Positions 7,386 to 15,616 of a stretch of DNA of 22,125 nt are shown here, piece by piece; position 1 is the stretch's first letter; every line of letters begins with the position of its first letter. The notes below the pieces were generated by a model. The model made no database searches and was not told where the DNA came from. It saw nothing but the letters and a program-made list of their open reading frames with translations. This DNA is from Puniceicoccaceae bacterium (GTDB taxonomy: Bacteria > Verrucomicrobiota > Verrucomicrobiia > Opitutales > Coraliomargaritaceae): assembly GCA_003566795.1 (NCBI GenBank), contig PXBU01000085.1:1-22125 (forward strand), in the 5' to 3' direction. The position numbers were made by a program, and so were the translations under genes.

Positions 7386-8573
7386 ATGAACATCCACGAG
7401 TATCAAGCTAAGCGACTTCTTCATGACTACGGAGTCCCCGTCCCCAAAGGCTATGCCGCCCAGACATCGCGCGAAGTCGAGACCGCACTCTCCCACTTGG
7501 GCACCGATGAGACCATCGTCGTCAAAGCCCAAATCCATGCCGGAGGCCGCGGCAAAGGCACCTTCGTCGACGGCTACGAAGGGGGCGTCAAGCTTTGCAA
7601 GGGGCGCAATGCGGCGCTGGATGCCGCCACCCGCATGCTGGATAACACTCTGGTAACGAAGCAAACCGGCCCGGAAGGCCGCAAGGTCCAAACGATATAC
7701 TTCACCGAGGCCTGTGAGATCGCCCACGAGTATTACCTGGCGATCGTGCTCGACCGTGAGACTGCCCAGTCCGTCATCATCGCCTCCACTGAGGGCGGGA
7801 TGGATATCGAGGAAGTCGCCGATAAGACACCGGAAAAGATCATTAAAGTGCCGATTTCTCCGACCATGGGCCTGCGCCACCACCATTGCCGCCGCGTCGC
7901 CTTCGAGCTCGGTTTCTCTGGCGACCAGGTCAAGCAATTCGCGCGTATTCTTACCGGACTCTACAAGATGTTCTGGGAGAAGAATGCCATGCTGGTCGAG
8001 ATCAACCCACTGGTCACCACCCCCGAGGGTAAAATCCTGGCACTTGATGCCAAGGTCTCCTTCGACGATAATTCCATCTTCCAGCATCCGGACATCCAGC
8101 AATTGCGCGACCTCAACGAGGAGGATCCGAAAGAGATCGAAGCCTCCAAGCACCGCCTCGCTTACATCGCGCTGGATGGTAATATCGCCTGCATGGTGAA
8201 TGGTGCCGGGCTGGCCATGGCTACCATGGATATTATCAAGAGCTTCGGCGGCGAGCCGGCCAACTTCCTCGACGTGGGCGGCGGCGCCAATGAAGAGCAG
8301 GTCACAGCCGCATTTAAGATCATTCTTTCGGATCCGAAAGTCGAAGGCATCCTGGTCAATATCTTCGGCGGCATCATGAAGTGCGATGTCATCGCCCGCG
8401 GAATCATCGCTGCGGCCAAGAACGTCGACATAACAGTGCCGCTGGTCGTCCGCCTCGAGGGCACCAACGTCGAAGAGGGCAAAAAGCTGCTCCGTGAGAG
8501 CGGTGTCGCGCTCACACCCGCTGACAGTCTGGTGGAAGCTGCCCAAATCATCGTTAAGCAAGTTCAGGGCTAG
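7386..8573 (+). CDS. sucC: Succinate-CoA ligase (ADP-forming) subunit beta
   Basis: SucC forms the ATP-grasp/nucleotide-binding subunit of succinyl-CoA synthetase, the TCA-cycle step that makes ATP (or GTP) from succinyl-CoA. The protein is 395 aa, a normal length for the family. It begins with the hallmark MNIHEYQAKRLLHDYGVPVP, then KAQIHAGGRGKG, the Mg-binding EINPLV motif in the ATP-grasp domain, LDVGGGANEEQV, and the C-terminal NIFGGIMKCDVIARGI. The frame is open from 7314, but homology places the start at 7386. There is no Shine-Dalgarno (ACCAAACAGTA precedes the ATG). It is followed 43 bp later by sucD, with which it clearly forms an operon. Confidence 0.98.
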   Translation: MNIHEYQAKRLLHDYGVPVPKGYAAQTSREVETALSHLGTDETIVVKAQIHAGGRGKGTFVDGYEGGVKLCKGRNAALDAATRMLDNTLVTKQTGPEGRKVQTIYFTEACEIAHEYYLAIVLDRETAQSVIIASTEGGMDIEEVADKTPEKIIKVPISPTMGLRHHHCRRVAFELGFSGDQVKQFARILTGLYKMFWEKNAMLVEINPLVTTPEGKILALDAKVSFDDNSIFQHPDIQQLRDLNEEDPKEIEASKHRLAYIALDGNIACMVNGAGLAMATMDIIKSFGGEPANFLDVGGGANEEQVTAAFKIILSDPKVEGILVNIFGGIMKCDVIARGIIAAAKNVDITVPLVVRLEGTNVEEGKKLLRESGVALTPADSLVEAAQIIVKQVQG

Positions 8574-8616
8574 CCCCGCGAACCGCACTCCCAAAATAAC
8601 TTCAGCTATTATACCT

Positions 8617-9501
8617 ATGAGTATCCTCGTAAATAAAGACACACGCCTCGTCGTTCAAGGGATCACCGGCAAGACCGGCACCTTCCACACACAACAATGT
8701 ATCGACTACGGCACCAATGTCGTCGCTGGCGTCACTCCCGGTAAGGGCGGCCAGCTCTGGGAAGACAAGGTCCCCGTCTGCAACACCGTGGCCGAGGCGG
8801 TCGAAGAGCATGGAGCCAATGTCTCCGTCATCTATGTGCCGCCCCCCTTTGCTGCCGACTCCATTCTCGAAGCAATCGAAGCCGAGATTCCTCTGGTTAT
8901 CTGCATCACCGAGGGTGTGCCCGTCCGCGATATGGCGGAAGTGCGCCGCCGCCTCTACTTTCACAATACCAAGACGCGCCTGATCGGGCCCAACTGCCCC
9001 GGCATCATCACCCCCGGTGAGTGCAAGATCGGCATCATGCCCGGCTACATCCACAAGCCCGGCCGCGTCGGCGTAGTCTCGCGCTCCGGCACGCTCACCT
9101 ACGAAGCCGTCTGGCAGCTCACCCAAAAGGGTCATGGCCAGTCGACTTGTATCGGCATCGGCGGCGACCCGATCAATGGCACCTCGCAGACGGATGCCAT
9201 CCGCATGTTCAATGAGGATCCGGATACCGATGCCATTATCATGATCGGTGAGATCGGAGGCAGTGCCGAAGAAGAAGCCTGCGCCTACATCAAGGAGCAC
9301 GTCAAAAAACCTGTGGCTGGCTTTATCGCCGGCGCCTCGGCACCCAAGGGCCGCACCATGGGCCACGCCGGTGCCATCGTTTCGGCATCCGGTGTCGGCA
9401 CCGCTGAAGCTAAATTTGCCGCCATGGAAGATGCCGGCGTCTCCATCGCACGCAACCCCTCCGAGATCGCCGACGCCCTGCTTAAAATTTATAAGGGATA
9501 G
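8617..9501 (+). CDS. sucD: Succinate-CoA ligase subunit alpha
   Basis: SucD is the CoA-binding and phosphohistidine-carrying subunit that pairs with SucC. The 294-aa protein starts MSILVNKDTRLVVQGITGKTG. It contains the CoA-binding Rossmann region (PGKGG, VSVIYVPPPFAA), LIGPNCPGIITPGECKIGIMPG, the SRSGTLTYE block and the phosphorylated active-site His in MGHAGAIVSASG. The open frame extends back into sucC (8494), but homology fixes the start at 8617. Gene order and spacing match the widespread sucCD operon. There is no Shine-Dalgarno. Confidence 0.98.
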   Translation: MSILVNKDTRLVVQGITGKTGTFHTQQCIDYGTNVVAGVTPGKGGQLWEDKVPVCNTVAEAVEEHGANVSVIYVPPPFAADSILEAIEAEIPLVICITEGVPVRDMAEVRRRLYFHNTKTRLIGPNCPGIITPGECKIGIMPGYIHKPGRVGVVSRSGTLTYEAVWQLTQKGHGQSTCIGIGGDPINGTSQTDAIRMFNEDPDTDAIIMIGEIGGSAEEEACAYIKEHVKKPVAGFIAGASAPKGRTMGHAGAIVSASGVGTAEAKFAAMEDAGVSIARNPSEIADALLKIYKG

Positions 9502-9507
9502 GCGTCG

Positions 9508-9550
9508 ATCGGCCAGTGGCACCCACCCGGCTCGCCCCTGGCTGACCGAT
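9508..9550 (+). terminator. Possible weak terminator hairpin after sucD
   Basis: ATCGG-CCAG (9508-9516) can pair with CTGG (9538-9541) and CCGAT (9546-9550) with a four-base bulge, just after the sucD stop. There is no good T-run afterwards (TTTCGTCCC), so it may be a stabilising 3' structure rather than an intrinsic terminator. Confidence 0.3.
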
Positions 9551-9618
9551 TTCGTCCCAAATCGCAGCAAATCCTTGCAATCGAAGACGAAGCTCGCCTC
9601 AATTAAATACTAAAGTAT

Positions 9619-9703
9619 GCCCAGATGGCGGAATTGGCAGACGCGCCAGACTCAAAATCTGGTTCCTTCGGGAGTGCGGGTTCGACCCCCGCTCTGGGTA
9701 CCA
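9619..9703 (+). tRNA. tRNA-Leu (anticodon CAA)
   Basis: An 85-nt cloverleaf including an encoded CCA end. The acceptor stem pairs GCCCAGA (9619-9625) with TCTGGGT (9693-9699; first pair G-U), then discriminator A and CCA. The D-loop reads GGCGGAATTGGCAGACGC. The anticodon arm is CCAGA-CTCAAAA-TCTGG, giving CAA, which reads UUG. A long variable arm (class II, TTCCTTCGGGAGT) confirms Leu. The T-arm is GCGGG-TTCGACC-CCCGC. It sits between sucD and a convergent minus-strand gene. Confidence 0.96.
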
Positions 9704-9784
9704 CTTAACGATGCGATGTTCGCTCGCGAGATGAATCACCGCGACTACTGGGCTCCTGCCGATCCAGTTGGTGAACACCGCCGC

Positions 9785-11110
9785 TTAGAAAACCGGCGAG
9801 ATCTCTAGTTTTTGACCGGGTTCGAGCGTGTATCGGCCCGAGTTATCGGGGTCTTCGTCGTTGCGGAAGACTTGTATTTCCAGCGGCTGGTCCAGGTCTG
9901 CCGGGGCGATCCACTGCCATTTGCCGATTTCCTGAAAGTCCATCGCGACGCCCTCCTCCCAGCTCAGGCCGCCGCCGCTGCCGCGCAGGTAAGGCTTGTT
10001 ACCAATGCCGATAAATACCGAGGCTGTCACCACCGCATCGTTTTTTTTGGCTTTGCTGCGCGGTAACGGGGAAGTGCTTTCTGCTTGCTCCAGCAGTGCA
10101 TCCAAACTTTCAGCGGCGGACTCAGCCTCCTCTTCCGCCGCTGGCGCGGGAGGCACGGCCTCCTGAGATGTCGCTTCTTGCGCAGAGCCTGTTTCTTCCT
10201 CCGACGGAGAGGGCGCAGCAACGGTTTCGTCGGTGACCTCAGCTGGCTCGGGTTCACTCGCGGCTGTCGCTTCGTCCGCAGTGGAGGAGGCTGCATTCTC
10301 CTCTTCAACCGGCGGCTCGGGCTGGGCTGCCTTGGCTTTTGACTCGATGATGCGACTTACCGCCGCCGAGGAATGGTGGCCGTTTTCCGAAATGGCGCGA
10401 TGCAGCAACCGGGCCTCCTGCGGCCCCCGGCGCTCGCGGGCCGAACGCTTGGGCCGATCAATTTTTGGGGCCACTGTTTTGGTGGGCTTCTCGGGTGGCG
10501 TCTCCTGGGGCTGCGCCGCAGGTCCTGGGGTCGAGGCTTGCGGGCGGGCACTTACCTCTACCGCTTGCGCCATCGCCGATATTTGCGCCTCCAACACCTT
10601 CAAGCGCTTTTCGACCGCATCCAGTCTTTCAGGATCAATGGGAGGCGGGATGTTTTCCGGAAGCGCCTCAAGCTTTTGATTGATTTGTTGTATCGCCTGT
10701 TCTTGCGCAGCGCGGGCCGACTCCAGCTGCTCAAACTTCTGGTCGGCCACATCGGCCAGCGCCCCGCTATGCCGGTCGGCCTCGGCCACCGCACTCTCCA
10801 GCGCCCGGATGCGGGTGACCGTCGCGGCCAGAGCTTGCTCGGCATCCTGAAGGTGCTTCTTGAGCGCCCTCAACTCGGCGGCCCGGTCCTCCTGCTCCTC
10901 ACGCACCCGCACCTTAAACTCGACCACATAAGGTAATACAAACAGAGCGGCACCCAGTGCGACTGCCGTCACGCAGGCGGCGACCTGCCAATCGGTTAGC
11001 TGCCAGCCGCCCAAGATGGCAATCGCCAGTGCCGTCGCGACAAGCACAACATCCCCTACAATAAAGGGCCATTTACTGAGCGTCGTCTGGGAATCTTCGT
11101 CCGTATGCAT
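9785..11110 (-). CDS. Two-TM coiled-coil protein with C-terminal carbohydrate-binding-like domain, function unknown
   Basis: A 441-residue protein in four parts. There are two transmembrane helices (about 15-34 and 42-62), a long predicted coiled coil rich in Ala, Glu, Gln and Leu (about 65-185), and a low-complexity Pro/Ala/Glu/Ser linker (about 186-350) interrupted by a basic helix-like patch (RARLLHRAISENGHHSSAAV region, about 232-255). A compact C-terminal domain (357-441) contains VFIGIGNKPYLRGSGGGLSW and GKWQW, and ends FRNDED...LEPGQKLEISPVF. That last domain has the look of a small CBM20/CBM48-like beta-sandwich; this is inference. The protein could be an inner-membrane structural or scaffold protein. 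It is convergent with the tRNA and divergent from pcm, and no neighbour suggests a pathway. Confidence 0.8.
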   Translation of the reverse strand: MHTDEDSQTTLSKWPFIVGDVVLVATALAIAILGGWQLTDWQVAACVTAVALGAALFVLPYVVEFKVRVREEQEDRAAELRALKKHLQDAEQALAATVTRIRALESAVAEADRHSGALADVADQKFEQLESARAAQEQAIQQINQKLEALPENIPPPIDPERLDAVEKRLKVLEAQISAMAQAVEVSARPQASTPGPAAQPQETPPEKPTKTVAPKIDRPKRSARERRGPQEARLLHRAISENGHHSSAAVSRIIESKAKAAQPEPPVEEENAASSTADEATAASEPEPAEVTDETVAAPSPSEEETGSAQEATSQEAVPPAPAAEEEAESAAESLDALLEQAESTSPLPRSKAKKNDAVVTASVFIGIGNKPYLRGSGGGLSWEEGVAMDFQEIGKWQWIAPADLDQPLEIQVFRNDEDPDNSGRYTLEPGQKLEISPVF

Positions 11111-11201
11111 GCTTCGGCGGTGAGCTGATCAGAGCCGAATTAAACTGCTCGGGCGGCGCTAATCAACCCTGTTTTCCAAGCAGCGCCTAGTGTCGATTAT
11201 A

Positions 11202-11221
11202 TTTAGCCTGGCAAAATATAT
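11202..11221 (+). repeat. 20-nt exact repeat, copy A
   Basis: TTTAGCCTGGCAAAATATAT is identical at 11202-11221 and 17194-17213, both in long intergenic regions upstream of plus-strand genes (pcm and rpsO). In this copy GG-N10-GC spacing also fits a sigma54 core, but the other copy does not keep the GC. Confidence 0.6.
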
Positions 11222-11337
11222 GCTGGGGTGTAATGTCGATACTGGTCGCCTGGGGGATGAAAATAAGGTGACCGAAGGTTCAAGCCATCGCCCAAGCATT
11301 CTACCACTGAATGGCGTGGACGGTGAATGGATAGGGG

Positions 11338-11365
11338 TTGAATTTTGCCTGTTGGCGTATACACT
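11338..11365 (+). promoter_or_regulatory. Candidate promoter immediately upstream of pcm
   Basis: TTGAAT (11338-11343) and TACACT (11360-11365) are spaced 16 bp apart, with the pcm ATG at 11374. If used, transcription would start almost at the start codon, giving a leaderless or near-leaderless mRNA, which fits the missing Shine-Dalgarno. Confidence 0.28.
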
Positions 11366-11373
11366 ACATTCTC

Positions 11374-12078
11374 ATGTCGAAGCTTTATTTAGTATGCGCC
11401 GCCGCGTTGGTTTTTTTGTTTAGCTCGAGCATGGCGAGCGATGAGAACAAAACATTGCGAACAATGATGGTGGAACAGCAAATCAAGGCGCGGGGCATTA
11501 CCGATGAAGCCACCTTGCAGGCGATGGCAGCCGTCGAGCGTCATCGCTTCGTGGATGGTGCCATGAGCGAGCGGGCCTATGAGGACCGTCCACTTCCGAT
11601 CGGGCATGGGCAGACCATCTCGCAACCCTTCATCGTGGCCTATATGACGGAGATCGTGCAGCCGAAGCCGGAGCACCGGGTGCTGGAAATTGGCGCGGGT
11701 TCGGGCTATCAGGCTGCGGTGCTGGCGGAGATTGTCGAAAAAGTTTACACCATCGAAATCGTCGAGCCGCTGGCGAAATCGGCGGGAGCGTTGCTGCAAG
11801 AACTGGGTTACGACAATGTCGAAGTGCGTCATGGTGACGGTTACTACGGCTGGCCGGATGCCGGGCCGTTTGACTCAATCGTGGTCACTGCGGCGGCTTC
11901 GTATATCCCACCTCCGCTGATCGAGCAACTGAAGGAGGGTGGCCGCATGATTATCCCGGTGGGCTCCCCGCTGCGCACCCAGCAACTGATGTTGGTCGAA
12001 AAAAAGGAGGGCGGCGAGGTGCAAACTCGTAGCCTGATGCCGGTGCGCTTCGTCCCCTTCACGCGTACGGATGATTGA
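11374..12078 (+). CDS. pcm: Protein-L-isoaspartate O-methyltransferase with N-terminal signal peptide
   Basis: Pcm methylates L-isoaspartyl residues in damaged proteins using S-adenosylmethionine, starting their repair. The family core is clear: QQIKARGITDEATLQAM, VERHRFV, the GHGQTISQPFIVAYMTE block (about 77-93), SAM motif I VLEIGAGSGYQAAVLAE (103-119) and VVTAAASYIPPPLIEQL. Unlike the cytosolic enzyme (about 208 aa), the 234-residue product starts with MSKLYLVCAAALVFLFSSSMASD, a convincing signal peptide with cleavage near residue 21. It is therefore predicted to be exported or membrane-tethered. The frame is open from 11338, but that would put charged and polar residues before the signal; ATG 11374 is preferred. 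The stop overlaps the start of the next gene by 8 nt, so the two are probably co-translated. Confidence 0.93.
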   Translation: MSKLYLVCAAALVFLFSSSMASDENKTLRTMMVEQQIKARGITDEATLQAMAAVERHRFVDGAMSERAYEDRPLPIGHGQTISQPFIVAYMTEIVQPKPEHRVLEIGAGSGYQAAVLAEIVEKVYTIEIVEPLAKSAGALLQELGYDNVEVRHGDGYYGWPDAGPFDSIVVTAAASYIPPPLIEQLKEGGRMIIPVGSPLRTQQLMLVEKKEGGEVQTRSLMPVRFVPFTRTDD

Positions 12079-14494
12079 TCCGGCGGGAGCCAAAGGGAGC
12101 CGAATGCAGCGCATGGGGCCTGCTGTCGGCGCCTTTTCCATCGGGCTGATCGGCTGCCAAATCGCCTGGATGCAGGTGCTGGCACAGGCGCAGTGGTCGC
12201 ATCTGGCGCACATGATTATCGCGGTGGCGATGCTGGGCTTCGGTGCTAGCGGGACCTGGCTGGCGGCAGGTGGCAAGTGGTTATTGCAGCGGGCTACCTT
12301 CGCCGTCCCGCTCTGCATGGGGCTCTCTTCGCTGGCAATGGCGGCAGCGCTCTATCTGGCCATGAGTGACTTCGCGCGCTTCGACATGATGGAGCTCTTT
12401 ATGGGCGGCGGTGGTGGCGGCTGGAAACTGGTCTTTACCTACCTGATCTTTTTTCTGCCGTTTTTTCTGGGTGCCCTGGCGATTGGATTGGTCTTTACCG
12501 CCGCGCCCGAGCGGGCGGGCATCATCTACGCATGGAATTTGGGGGGCTCGGCTCTGGGCGGACCGATGGCCTTGCTGCTGCTGAACTTTGTCACTGCGCC
12601 CGCTGTGGCCTTGTTGTTAGCTGGTCTGGCGGCAATGGCGGCGATTCAGGCCGGACTCTGGCGCATCAACCGCTGGGCCTGCGGCGGACTGCTGCTGACG
12701 ATGCTCATCGCGGGGTGGTTTCCCCCCGAGGTGCAGCGTTCATCTTACAAGGACCTGTCCCGCGCACTGGATATGCCGAACAAGGAAGTCATGGGCCCGT
12801 TGGCCAATGCTCACGGCGAGGTGCACACGGTGCGATCGCCAGCGCTCCGTTTTGCCCCGGCGCTGAGCCTGCAGTTCACAGGCGAGCCGCCGCGGGGCCG
12901 GGCGGTCTTCGTCAATGGTAACCCCTACGGCACGCTGCTGCCCGCCCCGGAAGCAGGCACGCCGTTTATTCTGGATGCGACGCCGCGCGGTCTGGCCTAC
13001 GCGATGGCGAGCCCCAGTTCGGTGCTGATCCTGAATGCCGGTGCCGGGGAAGACGTGGTGCACGCCGAGTCCCATGATGTGGCATCCATCACGGCAGTCG
13101 AGCCACACCCGCTAGTGCGATCCCTGGCACAGGATAGGGATGACGCACGCTCGAAGAGCACCCGGTGGCTCGGCGGAACAGGACGGGCCTATCTATCAAG
13201 CAGGGTCGCCCACAGCACCGACCGACGCTATGATCTGATTGTGCTCCCGGCGGTAGGAGAGTTTGGGGGCGATTCCGGCCTACGGGCGATTGAAGAGGAT
13301 TACGGACTCACGCGGGAGGCCTTTGAGCAAATGTGGCAACTGTTGTCCGATGACGGCATGCTGACGGTCTCGACTTGGATCGATTACCCGCCCCGTCACT
13401 CATTGCGCATTGCCGCCACGCTGGTCAATCTCTTGCAGCAACAGGTGAAAACTCCCATCGCGCAGCACCTGCTGGTGGTTCGCAGTTGGGGCATGATTAA
13501 TTTCGTCCTGCTGCGCTCGCCGCTGGACGATGAACGCTGGCAGCGGGCATTGGAGTTCTCCCAGGCGCAGGGCTTCGATCTGCTGGGTGGCGACGAGATA
13601 GCAACCAGCGGCGCTGAAGCGGCGACGCTGCACACGATGGACGATGCGACCTTAGTCGAGGGCTTGGAGCTGCTGTATGCCGGCGAGTGGATAGCCCTCC
13701 AGGCCGAATACCCCTTTAATATCGCGCCGGTCTCGGACGATAATCCTTACTTCCAACAGTTTTTGCGGGGGGATCAATGGCAGGTCTATCGTGAGTGGTT
13801 TTTGCAGGACGCCGCGCCATTCCTGGAGATCGGGTTGCCCTTGTTGCTGTTGACCTTCGCCCAAATTGCCCTGATCAGCATCCCCTTAATACTGCTGCCA
13901 CTGCTGCGCTTGCGCTCCGGGGCCCGTGGCTTCGCGCGACCTTTCGTTTATTTCTCCAGCGTCGGAGGTGGGTTTATGTTGTGGGAAATCATCCTGATTC
14001 AACGCTACATATTATATTGGGGCCACCCCATCTTTGCAGCGGCGGGAGTCATTTCCATTTTGCTGCTAGGGATGGGGCTGGGCAGTTGGTGCAGCGGGCG
14101 CCTGCCGGGCTGGCAGTCATGGACTGCCCGTATCAGCGGCCTGATTGCTGTCCTGCTGCTGATGTATGCGCTGCTGCTGCCCGCTTTTATCACTGCCACG
14201 ATGGGATTACCGGGAATCGTGCGCGTGGCGCTGGGGGTTGTCGTCCTGTTGCCAGTCGCCTTTTTGATGGGCATGCCCTTCCCGCTCGGCGTCCGCTGGG
14301 TCGAGGAATCCACCCGCACCCGCATCGCCTGGGCCTGGGGTATCGACGGCTATGCCTCGGTCATCACCGCCACCGGTGCGATGTTGATCGCCGTCACAGT
14401 TGGTCTTAACGTACCCATCTATCTGGCCGCTGCCGCCTACGCCATCGCGGCATGGGCCAGTCAGTCGGCCGCATCAGCGATTCGTTGCGAGTGA
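12071..14494 (+). CDS. Polytopic membrane protein with spermidine-synthase-like domain
   Basis: An 807-residue fused protein. About six to seven N-terminal transmembrane helices (about 16-216) precede a soluble Rossmann methyltransferase-like domain (about 240-570), and five to six C-terminal helices follow (about 590-800; FVYFSSVGGGFMLWEIILIQRYI). This matches the family annotated as fused or transmembrane spermidine synthases. The nucleotide-binding motif is visible (VLILNAGAGEDVV, about 318-330) with the ribose-binding acidic position in VEPHPLV (343-349). The catalytic Asp motif of true aminopropyltransferases (D-[SA]-x-D-P) is absent; the region reads YDLIVLPAVGEFGGDSGLRAI. True polyamine synthesis is therefore unlikely. 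The ATG at 12071 overlaps pcm by 8 nt. An alternative ATG at 12104 has GGGAG at 12095-12099, one of very few Shine-Dalgarno-like sites in the window, and may be the real start. Confidence 0.85.
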   Translation: MIDPAGAKGSRMQRMGPAVGAFSIGLIGCQIAWMQVLAQAQWSHLAHMIIAVAMLGFGASGTWLAAGGKWLLQRATFAVPLCMGLSSLAMAAALYLAMSDFARFDMMELFMGGGGGGWKLVFTYLIFFLPFFLGALAIGLVFTAAPERAGIIYAWNLGGSALGGPMALLLLNFVTAPAVALLLAGLAAMAAIQAGLWRINRWACGGLLLTMLIAGWFPPEVQRSSYKDLSRALDMPNKEVMGPLANAHGEVHTVRSPALRFAPALSLQFTGEPPRGRAVFVNGNPYGTLLPAPEAGTPFILDATPRGLAYAMASPSSVLILNAGAGEDVVHAESHDVASITAVEPHPLVRSLAQDRDDARSKSTRWLGGTGRAYLSSRVAHSTDRRYDLIVLPAVGEFGGDSGLRAIEEDYGLTREAFEQMWQLLSDDGMLTVSTWIDYPPRHSLRIAATLVNLLQQQVKTPIAQHLLVVRSWGMINFVLLRSPLDDERWQRALEFSQAQGFDLLGGDEIATSGAEAATLHTMDDATLVEGLELLYAGEWIALQAEYPFNIAPVSDDNPYFQQFLRGDQWQVYREWFLQDAAPFLEIGLPLLLLTFAQIALISIPLILLPLLRLRSGARGFARPFVYFSSVGGGFMLWEIILIQRYILYWGHPIFAAAGVISILLLGMGLGSWCSGRLPGWQSWTARISGLIAVLLLMYALLLPAFITATMGLPGIVRVALGVVVLLPVAFLMGMPFPLGVRWVEESTRTRIAWAWGIDGYASVITATGAMLIAVTVGLNVPIYLAAAAYAIAAWASQSAASAIRCE

Positions 14495-14560
14495 ACGCTA
14501 AATGTAGCCATGCAACAAAAGGCTTTACGCGCGGTCACAAGCCAATTCATTCTAACAACT

Positions 14561-15547
14561 ATGAAAAAACCTTACTCCAACCGATTACTCCTCACGGCAC
14601 TTTTTGCCATCTCAACAACCGTTGCCGCAGCCAACCCGTGGTCCACCCGGCACATTGAAAACCCGGACGGCCCCGGCATGGCCATGGACATCCTCTACGA
14701 GGGCAACCCAAGCGCACGACTTATTTACGGCGAGGGCCAGATGAAACCCTTCCTCCATGTGTTCGGTCTCGAGGGAGAACTGCTCACCAACCCGGGCGTC
14801 GATGCCGAGGGTGATACGGCAGGACGCTTCCCGCACCACCGTGGCATTTTTATCGGTTGGAATAGAGTCCGCTCAGAACTCGGCAACGATGATCTCTGGC
14901 ATCTCCGGCGAAACGAGTCGATGGAGGTCACCGACATCCGAACATCCGCCGTGACCGACGACTATGCCGAGATCGTGGCTGAAATTGTCTGGCGCTCCTC
15001 CAACAAGGACGATGCCGGCGACAACACCCTCCTGCGGGAGACCCGCACCCTGCGCATCTCAAAACCGGATGGACAACGCAACACCACAGTCGATGCCACC
15101 TTCACCCTGACCGCAGCCCGCGACCTCAGCCTGGGTGGCGATTTGCAACATGCCGGCGTGCATTTCCGCGCCCATCGGGATGTCAATGACCGGGCGAACG
15201 AAACCATCTACATGTGGGACCCGGACGTCGATGGTGGCCGCGGCCGCATCGTCAACCCCGAAATGCGCTGGTGCCGACTGGTCTATCCGATCAGCGACCA
15301 ATGGTATTCCACCATCCAACTCAACGCCCCCAGCAACCCCACCGAGGAACTTTCCTGGCGTGATTACGGGCGCTTCGGGTTTTTCTTCAAACGCGAGATG
15401 CAACAAGACGAATCCTTCACTATCAATTACCGGTTCATCACCTCACCAGTCCGGGCACCCGGCGAAAACGGCTTCGACCAGTCAATGGCGGACGCTATCC
15501 GCAAGCTCTCCGACGAAGCCTACCAGACTTACGCAGAACACTTTTAG
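14561..15547 (+). CDS. Secreted PmoA-family (DUF6807) protein
   Basis: A 328-residue protein with a clear signal peptide (MKKPYSNRLLLTALFAISTT then VAAA, cleavage near residue 23). The mature part belongs to the family annotated as methane oxygenase PmoA (now DUF6807), despite having nothing to do with methane oxidation. Recognisable features are MKPFLHVFGLEGELLT, the FPHHRGIFIGWN signature, LQHAGVHFRAH and the terminal YRF. Members are abundant in Planctomycetes and Verrucomicrobia beside sugar-catabolic genes; their activity is not established. The frame is open from 14510, but the ATG at 14561 starts the signal peptide. It lies 66 bp after the membrane protein gene and 69 bp before the sulfatase, all on the same strand. 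Confidence 0.88.
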   Translation: MKKPYSNRLLLTALFAISTTVAAANPWSTRHIENPDGPGMAMDILYEGNPSARLIYGEGQMKPFLHVFGLEGELLTNPGVDAEGDTAGRFPHHRGIFIGWNRVRSELGNDDLWHLRRNESMEVTDIRTSAVTDDYAEIVAEIVWRSSNKDDAGDNTLLRETRTLRISKPDGQRNTTVDATFTLTAARDLSLGGDLQHAGVHFRAHRDVNDRANETIYMWDPDVDGGRGRIVNPEMRWCRLVYPISDQWYSTIQLNAPSNPTEELSWRDYGRFGFFFKREMQQDESFTINYRFITSPVRAPGENGFDQSMADAIRKLSDEAYQTYAEHF

Positions 15548-15616
15548 CCGCTGCTGCTGCGAGTGGTCCCGCGCATTTCCCACCGAAAAACTAGCTGTAA
15601 ATCATTGAGCGGACTG

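Noticed and set aside
7227..8642. 471-aa minus-strand ORF opposite sucC
   Set aside because: It is an antisense shadow of a highly conserved gene and has no recognisable motif.
11209..11223. Sigma54-type promoter (GG-N10-GC) within the 20-nt repeat
   Set aside because: The spacing fits in copy A only. Copy B reads AC in place of GC, and the rest of the -24 consensus is poor.
11255..11310. tRNA-like D-arm on the minus strand (TTCAGTGGTAGAATG) upstream of pcm
   Set aside because: Only a D-arm-like hairpin is seen. No matching acceptor stem, anticodon arm or T-arm could be built around it, so it is not called as a tRNA or remnant.
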